From: Deltaproteobacteria bacterium
Lineage (GTDB): Bacteria; Desulfobacterota; Desulfobaccia; Desulfobaccales; 0-14-0-80-60-11
Assembly: GCA_003599195.1 (NCBI GenBank)
Contig: QZIZ01000051.1
Location: 1 to 32,814, forward strand
Reading direction: 5' to 3'
Length of the DNA: 32,814 nucleotides
Each line of letters starts with the position of its first letter. Position 1 is the stretch's first letter. A program made the position numbers and the translations under genes. Positions 1 through 7,041 of the stretch are shown piece by piece. Under the pieces are notes generated by a model that was given only the letters and a program-made list of their open reading frames with translations, did no database searches and was not told the DNA's origin.

Positions 1-289
1 GCGGAGGAGGCGGCGGCGCCGCCTCCGGCTCTTCCGGAGCCTCGGCGGGAAGGGCTGTGGCCACCGGCGCCACCCGGCGGCGGCGCTTGATCAGGTCTCC
101 GACCCGTTTTTCCTCCACCTGGGGCTCCGCCTGGCTCATGACCTGGCGCACCTTGACGGCCACGGTATCATCCACGGAACTGAGGTAATTATCCACCTGC
201 AATCCCATCTCATCTTTGAGGCGCTGCATGAGCACCTTGACATCCACCTTCAGTTCTTTGGCCAGATTTAAGATCCTGGTTTTCGCCAT
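1..289 (-). CDS. infB: Translation initiation factor IF-2, N-terminal part (cut by window edge)
   Basis: The first 96 codons of IF-2, the GTPase that brings initiator tRNA to the 30S subunit. The start MAKTRILNLAKELKVDVK is the typical IF2_N helical domain, followed by a Pro/Ala/Glu-rich linker (PAEAPEEPEAAPPPP) usual for long bacterial IF-2. The GTPase domain lies beyond the left window edge. It follows nusA by about 50 bases on the same strand, the standard rimP-nusA-infB operon order, so it is probably co-transcribed. The start ATG at 289 was read by hand. Identification is firm because both sequence and neighbours agree. Confidence 0.93.
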   Translation of the reverse strand, partial: MAKTRILNLAKELKVDVKVLMQRLKDEMGLQVDNYLSSVDDTVAVKVRQVMSQAEPQVEEKRVGDLIKRRRRVAPVATALPAEAPEEPEAAPPPPP

Positions 290-340
290 ATATTGATCTA
301 ACCCCCGCAACTTATTTCCCTGGTGATGGTGATCCATCAC

Positions 341-1633
341 TTATTCTTGCGCTTCCAATCCGGTTTTCGCCTGGGTCCCGGCGCCTTCTTCTCCGCCCTG
401 GCCGCTTACCATTTCCTGGGCCGCGGCAATGAGCGCAGCCGCCTTCTTCTCGGTGAGGCCGGTAGTCTGGATCAGTTCCTCCAGGTTGGTCTCCGCCACT
501 TCCCTGGCCGCGGTAAAACCGGCCTCGTGCAGGAGATTAGCGGTGATTTCCCCCACTCCCGGGATGCTGAGCAGGGAGAGGTAGCCTTCCTTCAGGGACT
601 TGGAGTACTTGGACTCGCTCTTGACGTCGATCTTCCAGCCCACCAGCCGGGAAGCCAGACGCACGTTCTGGCCCCGCTTGCCGATGGCCAGGGACAACTG
701 GTCGTCCGGCACGATGACTTCCATGGCCTGGCCGGTCTTATTGAGGATGATGCGGCTCACCTGGGCCGGGGCCAGGGCATTGGTGGCAAATTTGGCCGGG
801 TCCGGATTCCAGGGGATGATGTCGATCTTCTCCCCCCGGAGTTCCTGGACGATGTTCTGCACCCGGGAGCCCTTGAGGCCCACGCACGCGCCCACAGGGT
901 CCACGTCCGAGTCCCGGGAAGTCACCGCGATCTTGGAGCGGCTCCCCGGTTCCCGGGCGCACCCCAGGACCTGGACGATACTCTCGGAAATCTCCGGCAC
1001 CTCCGTCTCGAACAGGGCCACCAGGAATTGGGGATGGGTGCGGGAAAGGATGATCTGGGGCCCCCGGGTCTGCCTCTTAACCTCCAGGACGTAGGCCCGG
1101 ATGCGTTCGCCCTTGTGGTAGATCTCCCGGGGGGCCTGCTCCGAGGGAGGCAGCAGGGCCTCGGTGCGGCCCAGGTTGACGACGATGCCTTCCGGGTCCA
1201 GGCGCTGCACGATGCCGTTGATGATCTCGCCTTTGCGGTCCTTGTAGTCGTCGTAGACCAGATCACGCTCCGCGTCCTTCATGCGCTGCATGATCACCTG
1301 CTTGGCGCTCTGCGCGGCAATGCGCCCGAACGCGGCCGCGTCCATCTTGAAGCCCAGACTGTCGCCGATTTCCGTTTCCGGGTCCTCTTTCCGGGCTTCT
1401 TCCAAAGTGATCTCCCGATGAGGATCGGTCACTACCGGGACCACTTCCTTGAACTGGAAGACCTCGATTTCTCCAGTCTCATCTTTATAACTCACTTCGA
1501 TATCCAGCCGGGGCCCGTATTTCTTCTTGGCAGCAGAACGGATGGCATCCTTGATGGCCCCGATGAGCAGATCTTTATCAATACCTTTGTCCCGGCTTAC
1601 CTGTTCGATAATGCGCCGTAATTCCAAATTCAT
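341..1633 (-). CDS. nusA: Transcription termination/antitermination protein NusA
   Basis: NusA binds RNA polymerase and nascent RNA and controls pausing, intrinsic termination and antitermination. The 430 residues show the family order: NusA N-terminal RNAP-binding domain (about 1-125, starting MNLELRRIIEQVSRDKGI), S1 domain (about 130-200), two KH domains with GLKGSRV and GKRGQNV loops, and a C-terminal helix-hairpin-helix part (SIPGVGEITANLL) rich in Ala/Glu. It lacks a full second acidic repeat as in the 495-residue E. coli protein, which is normal outside gamma-proteobacteria. Its ATG overlaps the rimP stop by 4 bases (ATGA), so translation is likely coupled. Confidence 0.97.
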   Translation of the reverse strand: MNLELRRIIEQVSRDKGIDKDLLIGAIKDAIRSAAKKKYGPRLDIEVSYKDETGEIEVFQFKEVVPVVTDPHREITLEEARKEDPETEIGDSLGFKMDAAAFGRIAAQSAKQVIMQRMKDAERDLVYDDYKDRKGEIINGIVQRLDPEGIVVNLGRTEALLPPSEQAPREIYHKGERIRAYVLEVKRQTRGPQIILSRTHPQFLVALFETEVPEISESIVQVLGCAREPGSRSKIAVTSRDSDVDPVGACVGLKGSRVQNIVQELRGEKIDIIPWNPDPAKFATNALAPAQVSRIILNKTGQAMEVIVPDDQLSLAIGKRGQNVRLASRLVGWKIDVKSESKYSKSLKEGYLSLLSIPGVGEITANLLHEAGFTAAREVAETNLEELIQTTGLTEKKAAALIAAAQEMVSGQGGEEGAGTQAKTGLEAQE

Positions 1634-2130
1634 GAGAGATCCTTGTCCCCCTTGAGATTAGTTTTCATGTCAATGTCCAGCCGGGCCCGGGCGATCTCCG
1701 CCAAAGGGAGGCGATAAACGGTCTCGCCATCCCGGAGACAGACTTCATCATCCTCCACCCCCTGGAGAATGCCCCGGAACACCTGCTTGCCGTCCCGGAC
1801 GACGCGGGTGGTGATACGGGCCAGCCTGCCGGTGTACCGCTGGTAATCCCCGGGGTTCTTCAATTTCCGGGTCAGTCCCGGGGAAGAGACCTCCAGGTGG
1901 AAGGACTCGGGAATCAGGTCGTAGACGTCCAGCAACCCGCTCACCAAACGGCTGACCCGGGCGATTTCCTCCAGGGTGATGCCGCCTTCCCGGTCCAGAA
2001 AGAGGCGCAGGATGCTCTTGCCCCGGCGGGGCCGATGCAGCTCCAATTCCACCAATTCCAGGCCCTGGCTCACGGCCAGGGGCTGCACTAGTTCTTCCAA
2101 CTTCTGCTTGATTTCTTCCGTAGTTGCCAT
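1630..2130 (-). CDS. rimP: Ribosome maturation factor RimP
   Basis: RimP assists 30S subunit maturation. The 166 residues have the RimP pattern: an N-terminal alpha/beta domain (LVQPLAVSQGLELVELEL, then RLFLDREGGITLEEIARVSR) carrying the conserved SSPGLTRKLKNPGDYQRYTGR segment at the domain junction, and a C-terminal SH3-like barrel. It is the first gene of the rimP-nusA-infB operon, overlaps nusA by 4 bases, and lies 42 bases downstream of an intrinsic terminator placed between it and tRNA-Gly. The C-terminal tail (IDMKTNLKGDKDLS) is slightly extended. Confidence 0.96.
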   Translation of the reverse strand: MATTEEIKQKLEELVQPLAVSQGLELVELELHRPRRGKSILRLFLDREGGITLEEIARVSRLVSGLLDVYDLIPESFHLEVSSPGLTRKLKNPGDYQRYTGRLARITTRVVRDGKQVFRGILQGVEDDEVCLRDGETVYRLPLAEIARARLDIDMKTNLKGDKDLS

Positions 2131-2171
2131 CTAAAAAACCGTTTTGCGTTTTCCGTTTCTCGTTTAAACAC

Positions 2172-2195
2172 AAAAAAAAGCGGGCCAAGGCCCAC
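2172..2195 (-). terminator. Intrinsic terminator between tRNA-Gly and rimP
   Basis: On the minus strand a GC-rich stem (GTGGGC/GCCCGC, loop CTTG) is followed at once by eight T residues. It sits after tRNA-Gly and just before rimP, so it should end the tRNA transcript or act as an attenuator for the operon. Confidence 0.8.
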
Positions 2196-2398
2196 TTCCG
2201 GGAAAATCCAAGACTAAGTTTAATCTCGGGGCACCCCAGAGAGTCTACTACTTAACTCCGCCCGTCAAAGCAAGCCGGATTCTCGCCCCTTACTCAAGTC
2301 CGGCCCCCTCGATGGGGGAAGCGGGTCGCGGGCGGCTCGGCTCGAAAGGGATGCGGCCTCTTCTTCCGGCCCCCTGTCTCGCCTCTTGCCCCCCGGGC

Positions 2399-2474
2399 TG
2401 GAGCGGGCAACGGGATTCGAACCCGCGACACCAAGCTTGGGAAGCTTGTACTCTACCAGCTGAGCTATGCCCGC
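2399..2474 (-). tRNA. tRNA-Gly(CCC)
   Basis: A complete 76-base cloverleaf on the minus strand with an encoded CCA end (2399-2401). The acceptor stem is GCGGGCA/TGCCCGC, the D-arm contains AGCTCAGCTGGTAGAGT, and the T-arm contains GGTTCGAATCC. The anticodon stem CAAGC/GCTTG closes a 7-base loop TTCCCAA, giving anticodon CCC (glycine, GGG). It lies co-directionally upstream of rimP, a position that E. coli fills with metY. Confidence 0.95.
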
Positions 2475-2621
2475 TCAACAATTATTTATATGAAAATTGC
2501 CGCCTTATGTCAAGGGGGCGTTTTGCTTATCTGAACCGCACTTGGATAAATCAAAGTCTCTTTGGGGAAACCACTTCGCCTCGATAATTTGCCGCTGGAA
2601 CCCCGGGAGGCATATTTTCCC

Positions 2622-2649
2622 TTGACTTTCTACATATAAATCATACCAT
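2622..2649 (+). promoter_or_regulatory. Predicted sigma70-type promoter for the exported-protein gene
   Basis: TTGACT (2622-2627) and TACCAT (2644-2649) are separated by 16 bases, about 60 bases upstream of the start codon at 2710. The fit is moderate. The overlap with two dyads (see the operator entry) supports a regulated promoter. Confidence 0.5.
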
Positions 2650-2667
2650 GTAGAAAAATTATGGTAT
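2627..2667. promoter_or_regulatory. Two overlapping dyads, putative operator
   Basis: TTTCTACAT (2627-2635) pairs perfectly with ATGTAGAAA (2648-2656), and ATACCAT (2643-2649) pairs with ATGGTAT (2661-2667). The two inverted repeats interlock and cover the spacer and -10 of the predicted promoter. They could be operator sites for a dimeric repressor or mutually exclusive RNA hairpins. No regulator gene is adjacent. Confidence 0.5.
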
Positions 2668-2709
2668 ATATCCCGCAACTTCAATAATTCAGATTAGGGG
2701 ATGCCACAA

Positions 2710-3141
2710 ATGAAAAGATGTTTCATTACCGCCATTTCCCTTTCTTTGCTTCTTTTGCTGGCTGGCTTTGGCGGCGCCGCGTCCCTGACCACCAACATCC
2801 TCGGCAAATATGAGGGAAACGTGCAGATGGTGCGCGGTCAGAGTTATATGACCACGCCCATGGTAATCAGGATCCTCAACCAAAACGGGGCTCTTTTTTA
2901 TGCCACCGTAGCCTTTCCTAATATTCCGGATCAGGGCACCAGCAATATCAACGGGGTTCTTTATGAAGGGCAGGTTCATTTCACCGGAGAATATGTGACG
3001 GGAGCCGGCAGGTGTACTCCCAGCAGCCCCCCGTATATTTCCGGTTACTTCCACAGCATTGCCGTTTATGGCAGCAGCGAACCGGCGGAAACCGGGGTGT
3101 TTTATCTAAAAAGGACTTCCACCAATCCCACTGCTCCATAA
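2710..3141 (+). CDS. Small exported protein of unknown function
   Basis: I do not recognise the family. The protein starts MKRCFITAISLSLLLLLAGFGGAAS, a clear Sec signal peptide (two basic residues, a Leu-rich core, cleavage likely after GGAAS). The mature part of about 115 residues is rich in Gly, Tyr, Thr and Ser with alternating hydrophobics, suggesting a beta-sandwich or beta-barrel-like periplasmic domain; one Cys remains (GRCTPSS). I chose the ATG at 2710 rather than 2701 because AGGGG (2696-2700) is correctly spaced for 2710 and abuts 2701. The gene stands alone, with its own promoter and a strong terminator, between core genes. Confidence 0.75.
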   Translation: MKRCFITAISLSLLLLLAGFGGAASLTTNILGKYEGNVQMVRGQSYMTTPMVIRILNQNGALFYATVAFPNIPDQGTSNINGVLYEGQVHFTGEYVTGAGRCTPSSPPYISGYFHSIAVYGSSEPAETGVFYLKRTSTNPTAP

Positions 3142-3160
3142 ATTTCGCGAGTAGGCTCAG

Positions 3161-3190
3161 AAGCCCCCCATCTTTCGGGGGGCTTTTTTT
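3161..3190 (+). terminator. Strong intrinsic terminator
   Basis: A perfect 9-bp stem AAGCCCCCC/GGGGGGCTT with loop ATCTTTC is followed by a T-run. It ends the exported-protein transcript. Confidence 0.9.
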
Positions 3191-3209
3191 GTATCTAGAG
3201 AACCGTTCA

Positions 3210-3479
3210 TCAGATACACCCTCCGCAAAGACCGTCAATATCGCCTTGATGGAAGGCGCAGAAATCCCGGCTGCATTTGGTGCAACTATCAATAAACGCC
3301 TCCAGGCAATAATCGCACTGCCGCTGCTCCCGCAATTCGTAAGCAGCCGCGGCCTGCTCCGGGTCCAGCCCATGGTCCTGATGCAGATGATGAAGAATCT
3401 CGTCCCGGCAAATCTCCCTATTCCCCTGCCAGAGAGTGGCCTGTCCGCAATGCCGGCAGACCGCCTGGTAGCGTTGCAT
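3210..3479 (-). CDS. Cys-rich zinc-ribbon-like small protein
   Basis: An 89-residue hypothetical protein with five CxxC-type or C/H pairs: CRHC near the N-terminus, HHLHQDH in the middle, then CDYC, CTKC, CAFH and CGGC toward the C-terminus. The spacing suggests two or three zinc-binding modules, the last resembling a zinc-ribbon or B-box-like cross-brace. The start ATG at 3479 has GAGGA eight bases upstream. Nothing in the sequence points to a specific partner; nucleic-acid or protein binding is inference. It is convergent with the exported-protein gene. Confidence 0.7.
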   Translation of the reverse strand: MQRYQAVCRHCGQATLWQGNREICRDEILHHLHQDHGLDPEQAAAAYELREQRQCDYCLEAFIDSCTKCSRDFCAFHQGDIDGLCGGCI

Positions 3480-3548
3480 ATTGAATTCCTCGGGTGAAAT
3501 TTGCAGAAAGATTCAAGGTAGGCAGAGCCGCTTCCCAGTTATAAAACC

Positions 3549-3583
3549 ACTGATCACTGATCACTGATCACTGATTACCGATC
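3549..3583. repeat. Heptamer tandem repeat (ACTGATC)
   Basis: Five back-to-back 7-base units: three exact ACTGATC, then ACTGATT and ACCGATC. They lie in the short intergenic stretch between ribF and the Cys-rich gene. Each unit boundary contains the palindrome TGATCA. This may be slipped-strand variable DNA; no function is evident. Confidence 0.8.
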
Positions 3584-3617
3584 ACTACCCCCGGCCCTGC
3601 CCCCCGGCCCCTGGCTC

Positions 3618-4544
3618 CTAATCCGCCAGCGCCTTCCGGGCCGCAGCAATATCCGCGTGAATCTGCGCGGCCAGGCTCTCGATGGAGGAAAAGCGCTTCT
3701 CTTCCCGGAGGCGGGCCACGAATTCTACGGCCAGTTCTTCTCCATAAATGTCGCCGGTGAAATCCAGGAGGTGGATTTCCAGGGTAAACTCGCCGTCTTC
3801 AAAAGTGGGGGCGGTGCCGATATTGGCCGCGCCCATGAGGGTCTCCGTCCCCCGGCGCACCCGGACTGCATAGATGCCGGTGGCTGGCAGCAGTTCGTTC
3901 TCCGGGCGGATATTGGCGGTGGGGATGCCCAGAAGTTTTGCCCCCCGGCCCTTGCCGGCCACCACCCGGCCTGCCACGCCGTAGGGCCGGCCCAGCAGAC
4001 GCCCGGCTTCCTCCACTTTGCCCAGGCGCAGCATGGCCCGGATCAGGGAACTGCTCACCACTGCGCCCTCCACTTCCACGGCCCAGACCACCTGCACGGT
4101 GAAGCCGTGATTGCGGCCCATTTCTTTGAGCAGATCGATGTTTCCCTCCCGGCCCCGGCCGAAGCAATAGTCGTGGCCCACCACCACCTCCCGGACCTTG
4201 AGCCCCTCCAGGAAGTAGCGCCGCACGAATTCCCGGGCCGGGAGCGCGGCAAATTCCCGGGTAAAGGGGAGCACCAGCACCGCGTCCAGGCCGGACGCGG
4301 CCATCAGACTGGTCTTTTGTTCCGGGGTGGTGAGCAGCGGCAGGGCCGCCTCCGGCCGCAGCACCTTCATGGGGTGGGGGTCGAAGGTGACGGCCACGGA
4401 TTGGGCTTCCAGTTCCCGGGCCCTTTTTACCACCCGGGCCAGGATGGAGCGGTGTCCCAGGTGGACGCCGTCGAAATTGCCGATGGTAACCACGGTCCGG
4501 GAAAAAGTAGACTGGTCCGGAGGGAGATCATGAAAGACCATCAT
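3618..4544 (-). CDS. ribF: Bifunctional riboflavin kinase / FAD synthetase
   Basis: RibF phosphorylates riboflavin to FMN and adenylates FMN to FAD. The N-terminal nucleotidyltransferase domain shows TIGNFDGVHLGHRSIL (nucleotide-binding HxGH-type motif) and VVGHDYCFGRGREG. The C-terminal riboflavin kinase domain shows GIPTANI, the ATP-binding PTxN motif, and HLLDFTGDIYG. I start at 4544 (MMVFHDLPP, 308 residues, the usual length). The longer 4592 start adds 16 residues unlike the family and has no ribosome binding site. The gene is monocistronic here and sits beside tRNA-Leu. Confidence 0.95.
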   Translation of the reverse strand: MMVFHDLPPDQSTFSRTVVTIGNFDGVHLGHRSILARVVKRARELEAQSVAVTFDPHPMKVLRPEAALPLLTTPEQKTSLMAASGLDAVLVLPFTREFAALPAREFVRRYFLEGLKVREVVVGHDYCFGRGREGNIDLLKEMGRNHGFTVQVVWAVEVEGAVVSSSLIRAMLRLGKVEEAGRLLGRPYGVAGRVVAGKGRGAKLLGIPTANIRPENELLPATGIYAVRVRRGTETLMGAANIGTAPTFEDGEFTLEIHLLDFTGDIYGEELAVEFVARLREEKRFSSIESLAAQIHADIAAARKALAD

Positions 4545-4644
4545 GCCGGGCCGCCTCTGCCAGTTAAGTCTTGACAATCCATAAGGCCACATTATATATT
4601 TTTAAGTTGAAAATTGCCAGGCGGGATTGCCCGTCCGGCGATTC

Positions 4645-4731
4645 GCCGAAGTGGCGGAATCGGGAGACGCGCTAGGTTCAGGGTCTAGTGGGGGTATCCC
4701 CGTCGGGGTTCAAGTCCCCGCTTCGGCACCA
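4645..4731 (+). tRNA. tRNA-Leu(CAG), integration target
   Basis: A class II tRNA of 87 bases with encoded CCA (4729-4731). The acceptor stem GCCGAAG pairs with CTTCGGC; the anticodon loop TTCAGGG in stem CTAGG/TCTAG gives anticodon CAG; the long variable arm (GTGGGGGTATCCCC) is typical of Leu. The T-arm and acceptor 3' half overlap the last codons of the integrase on the opposite strand, so this tRNA is the attachment locus of the neighbouring element and stays intact. Confidence 0.95.
4710..4731. other. Predicted attachment core (att) in tRNA-Leu 3' end
   Basis: The integrase stop codon falls in the T-loop, so the last 22 bases of the tRNA lie inside the integrase gene. tRNA-targeting integrases usually recombine at this 3' segment and regenerate the tRNA. 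I found no second copy of this segment in the window, so the other end of the element is either outside it or lost. Confidence 0.6.
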
Positions 4732-5897
4732 ATGAAATTCAAGGGGTTAGGGCGCAAGCTCTGACCCCTTTCTTTTTGGCTGGAGTAATTTGGTAGCATT
4801 TTGGTAGCAGAGATTTTTGAGGAAGCCCCGAGATCGTTCAGACAATTGACACCTGCCTCTAGGTAGCCCGGGGCCAGATGCGCATAACGCATGGTGGTTT
4901 TGATGTCCTTATGGCCCAGCAGCACCTGCACAACCTTCAAGGGGACGCCCTTCATCACTAGGTGCGAGGCAAAAGTGTGGCGCAGGTCGTGGAAGTGAAA
5001 ATCATCAATTCCAGCCCGGCGGCAGGCACCTTGAAAGGCCGTCCGGATATCCCCTACTTTCTGGCCATTTTCCTGGCAGAGGACATATTTTGATTTTAAC
5101 TGATGGCGCTGGCGCAAAGCGGCAAAAACCGGCAGCAGTCGCTCGTTTATTGGGATGGTACGAGGTTCGCCATTTTTGGTGAGCCAGCCGGGAAGTCTTA
5201 TCTTGCCGTGCCGCACCATATCCCAGGTAAGGCCGAAAAGCTCTCCCCGGCGCAATCCGGTAAACAGGGCGGTTTCCACTAGAGGCCGCAAGTGATCGCT
5301 GCAGGCCTCCAGGAACAAAGGTACTTCCTCTTCCGTTAAAAACCGCAGCCTAGCGTTATTATGTTTCTCTTTTAGAGATTCGGCTTCCTCCTCTTTGAAG
5401 GGATTCGCGGGAATCAGCTTAGCCTTCTTAGCGTATTTGAACATGGAGCTAATGACAGCAAGTTCATTGTTCCAGGTGGCCAGGGCCCGGGGTTTGCCGC
5501 TACGTGTTGCCGGAGTGTTTAGCCGCTCGGTTTTAAAATGCACCAGGTCGGTATAAGTGATGCCGGCGGCGGTCCGGGCTCCGTTTAAAGCGGTTGTTTT
5601 CAGCAGGGCGCGCAGAACCAAAGCTTTAACGGCATATCCCTTCTCCCGGGTACAGGTCCGGAGATATTCTTCCGCCAAGGCTGCCAGGCTGAGTTCGGCC
5701 AGCGCCGGCGCCGGGGCGGGCGGTTCAATTAGTTCCCAATATTTCCCGGTATCCAGGGCGTACTCCACTTTGCGTTTCCACTCCTGGGCCGGGGTTTTCT
5801 TTTTGAAATGCTGAATCCGTTCCTTGCCGGTCGGATCCCGCCAACCGACTCGAAACGTAATCCTGTTCTTGCCCACGATCTTTTTGATATAAGCCAT
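4710..5897 (-). CDS. Phage/ICE-type tyrosine integrase (tRNA-Leu specific)
   Basis: A 395-residue site-specific recombinase with the standard three parts: N-terminal arm-binding region (about 1-60), SAM-like core-binding domain (about 70-180), and catalytic domain with all key residues (Arg in TGLRRGELFGL, Lys in TKNGEPRTIP, HDLRHTFASH, LLGHKDIKTTMRY with the nucleophilic Tyr). Its 3' end runs into tRNA-Leu, so it defines one border of an integrated element extending to the right. An excisionase-like gene lies 48 bases upstream on the same strand, the usual xis-int pair. The catalytic motifs look intact, so it may be active. Confidence 0.95.
   Translation of the reverse strand: MAYIKKIVGKNRITFRVGWRDPTGKERIQHFKKKTPAQEWKRKVEYALDTGKYWELIEPPAPAPALAELSLAALAEEYLRTCTREKGYAVKALVLRALLKTTALNGARTAAGITYTDLVHFKTERLNTPATRSGKPRALATWNNELAVISSMFKYAKKAKLIPANPFKEEEAESLKEKHNNARLRFLTEEEVPLFLEACSDHLRPLVETALFTGLRRGELFGLTWDMVRHGKIRLPGWLTKNGEPRTIPINERLLPVFAALRQRHQLKSKYVLCQENGQKVGDIRTAFQGACRRAGIDDFHFHDLRHTFASHLVMKGVPLKVVQVLLGHKDIKTTMRYAHLAPGYLEAGVNCLNDLGASSKISATKMLPNYSSQKERGQSLRPNPLNFIGAEAGT
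4741..4777 (+). terminator. Intrinsic terminator after tRNA-Leu
   Basis: A stem AAGGGGTTAGGGC/GCTCTGACCCCTT (with G-T pairs) is followed by TTTCTTTTT. It should end the tRNA transcript, although it lies inside the antisense integrase coding region and so came with the element. Confidence 0.65.
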
Positions 5898-5945
5898 AGA
5901 AAATATCCTCCTTTCCCTCCAATTACATCGCTAAGGGAGCGGCTG

Positions 5946-6125
5946 TCAAGCTGCCGGGATGACTTTATGGCTTTGTAGCCAGGTTTCCACTTCCTCAGGG
6001 TCGAATAAGACGCGGCCGCCCAGCCGGTAATGAGGGATTTCCCGGAGCTTGGCCCAGTTATAGAGGGTCTTGGGCGAGATGGGAAGATTTTCTGCCAGCT
6101 TTTCAGCGCTGATGAGCTTAGTCAT
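5946..6125 (-). CDS. Excisionase-like helix-turn-helix protein
   Basis: A 59-residue protein read by hand (start MTKLISAEKLAENL). It is a single MerR/excisionase-type winged HTH: the recognition segment ISPKTLYNWAKLREIPHYRLGGR, then LFDPEEVETWLQSHK, is characteristic of the helix-turn-helix domain family used by phage Xis/AlpA proteins. It lies directly upstream of the integrase on the same strand, so the likely role is directing excision of the tRNA-Leu element or regulating int. Short proteins of this family can also be plain regulators. Confidence 0.85.
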   Translation of the reverse strand: MTKLISAEKLAENLPISPKTLYNWAKLREIPHYRLGGRVLFDPEEVETWLQSHKVIPAA

Positions 6126-6139
6126 TTTTATTCTGGGTA

Positions 6140-6436
6140 TTACCTTGGCCTTACAGAATTCTCGCCAAAATTAATGGTAATCTTGAAAAGTTCGTGGGCA
6201 ACCAACCCCTTAACCGGTTGGCCGAATAGGGCCTGCAAATCATACCGGTTTATCGACCCCTCAGTATTAACGAACTCTTTCACTATGTCTTCTACACGGT
6301 CTCCCAAAATTTCCGGGTTGCCATTTTTCGGTGTTTTACCAGTTACATTTGGTCTATCGAGCGTTGTCTTAAGCAAGCCAGAATGGGTCTCCAGCCTTTC
6401 ATCCAGGAATCGCCGGTGGGGAAGTAAAGACATCAA
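6140..6436 (-). CDS. Hypothetical element-encoded protein
   Basis: A 98-residue soluble protein that I do not recognise (MMSLLPHRRFLDERLETHSG; middle part ILGDRVEDIVKEFVNTEGSINRYDLQALFG). It is polar and has no signal peptide or membrane segment. It ends 14 bases before the excisionase gene on the same strand, so all three genes (this, xis, int) look like one transcript. An overlapping plus-strand frame exists, but its protein is less plausible and clashes with the xis-int direction. Confidence 0.5.
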   Translation of the reverse strand: MMSLLPHRRFLDERLETHSGLLKTTLDRPNVTGKTPKNGNPEILGDRVEDIVKEFVNTEGSINRYDLQALFGQPVKGLVAHELFKITINFGENSVRPR

Positions 6437-6525
6437 GCTCGATCATGTATTCTGCACATACTTTTTGTTGTCGTGATCGCGTATTATCATTAGATACCCA
6501 CCAATGAAGTAGTTTCATAGTTTTC

Positions 6526-7026
6526 TTAAAGTTGGCTCCCCCCGAACAGCTTAAATAGCGTCTGGTGACTAACTTTTTGCCGGTTGAAACGCTGTAAATA
6601 TTGCGCTATTCGCCGCCATCCCATTCCTTTAGCTCGAAGTTGCATCACCAACTCTCGATATTGCAGAACTAGCTTAGTACTTTTCGGACTTGACTTAGCT
6701 TGCTTATTTGCTTTTATCCGTTTGATGCGAATATCACTAATCTTCTGTAACTCCTTATAATCTGAACTATCTGATTTTTCTCTTATGGCCCGAGCTGTTT
6801 CTATGTAGTGCATTTTGCTCAATGCTTTAAGAAAACTTGAATAGAAGACCTCGGGCAGCTTGTTCTTGTTATCTATTCCACTTTGCTTTAATAAATCTAA
6901 CCCAAACTTAATGGCCTCGATTTGCACCTGCTCCGCCTGACGGCCCCAGTATCTAGCCATCTTTGCTCGTATTTCTTCAGGCATGTTGGTAAGAGACTTA
7001 ACTAGCTCAATGTCAAAGTCGTACAT
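6526..7026 (-). CDS. Putative DNA-binding protein paired with recombinase
   Basis: A 166-residue basic protein of unknown family. The C-terminal 45 residues (LRAKGMGWRRIAQYLQRF, then VSHQTLFKLFG) read as a helix-turn-helix of the resolvase/transposase type, preceded by a Lys/Ser-rich linker (RIKANKQAKSSPKSTK). The N-terminal half is helical. It begins 15 bases after the stop of the second tyrosine recombinase on the same strand, so the two are probably co-expressed and this could be its accessory DNA-binding partner (inference). Base composition is AT-richer than the core genes. Confidence 0.65.
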   Translation of the reverse strand: MYDFDIELVKSLTNMPEEIRAKMARYWGRQAEQVQIEAIKFGLDLLKQSGIDNKNKLPEVFYSSFLKALSKMHYIETARAIREKSDSSDYKELQKISDIRIKRIKANKQAKSSPKSTKLVLQYRELVMQLRAKGMGWRRIAQYLQRFNRQKVSHQTLFKLFGGSQL

Positions 7027-7041
7027 TGTTTACTCCTGGTT

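Noticed and set aside
323-1621. 432-codon plus-strand frame opposite nusA
   Set aside because: Antisense shadow of nusA; composition is His/Pro-rich with no family resemblance.
3500-3600. CRISPR-like array at the heptamer repeat
   Set aside because: Units are contiguous 7-mers without spacers, and no cas genes are present.
3657-4574. 305-codon plus-strand frame opposite ribF
   Set aside because: Shadow of ribF; the minus-strand protein has all RibF motifs.
6030-6476. 148-codon plus-strand frame across the xis region
   Set aside because: It overlaps the clear excisionase gene and the 98-residue gene, which match the direction of int.
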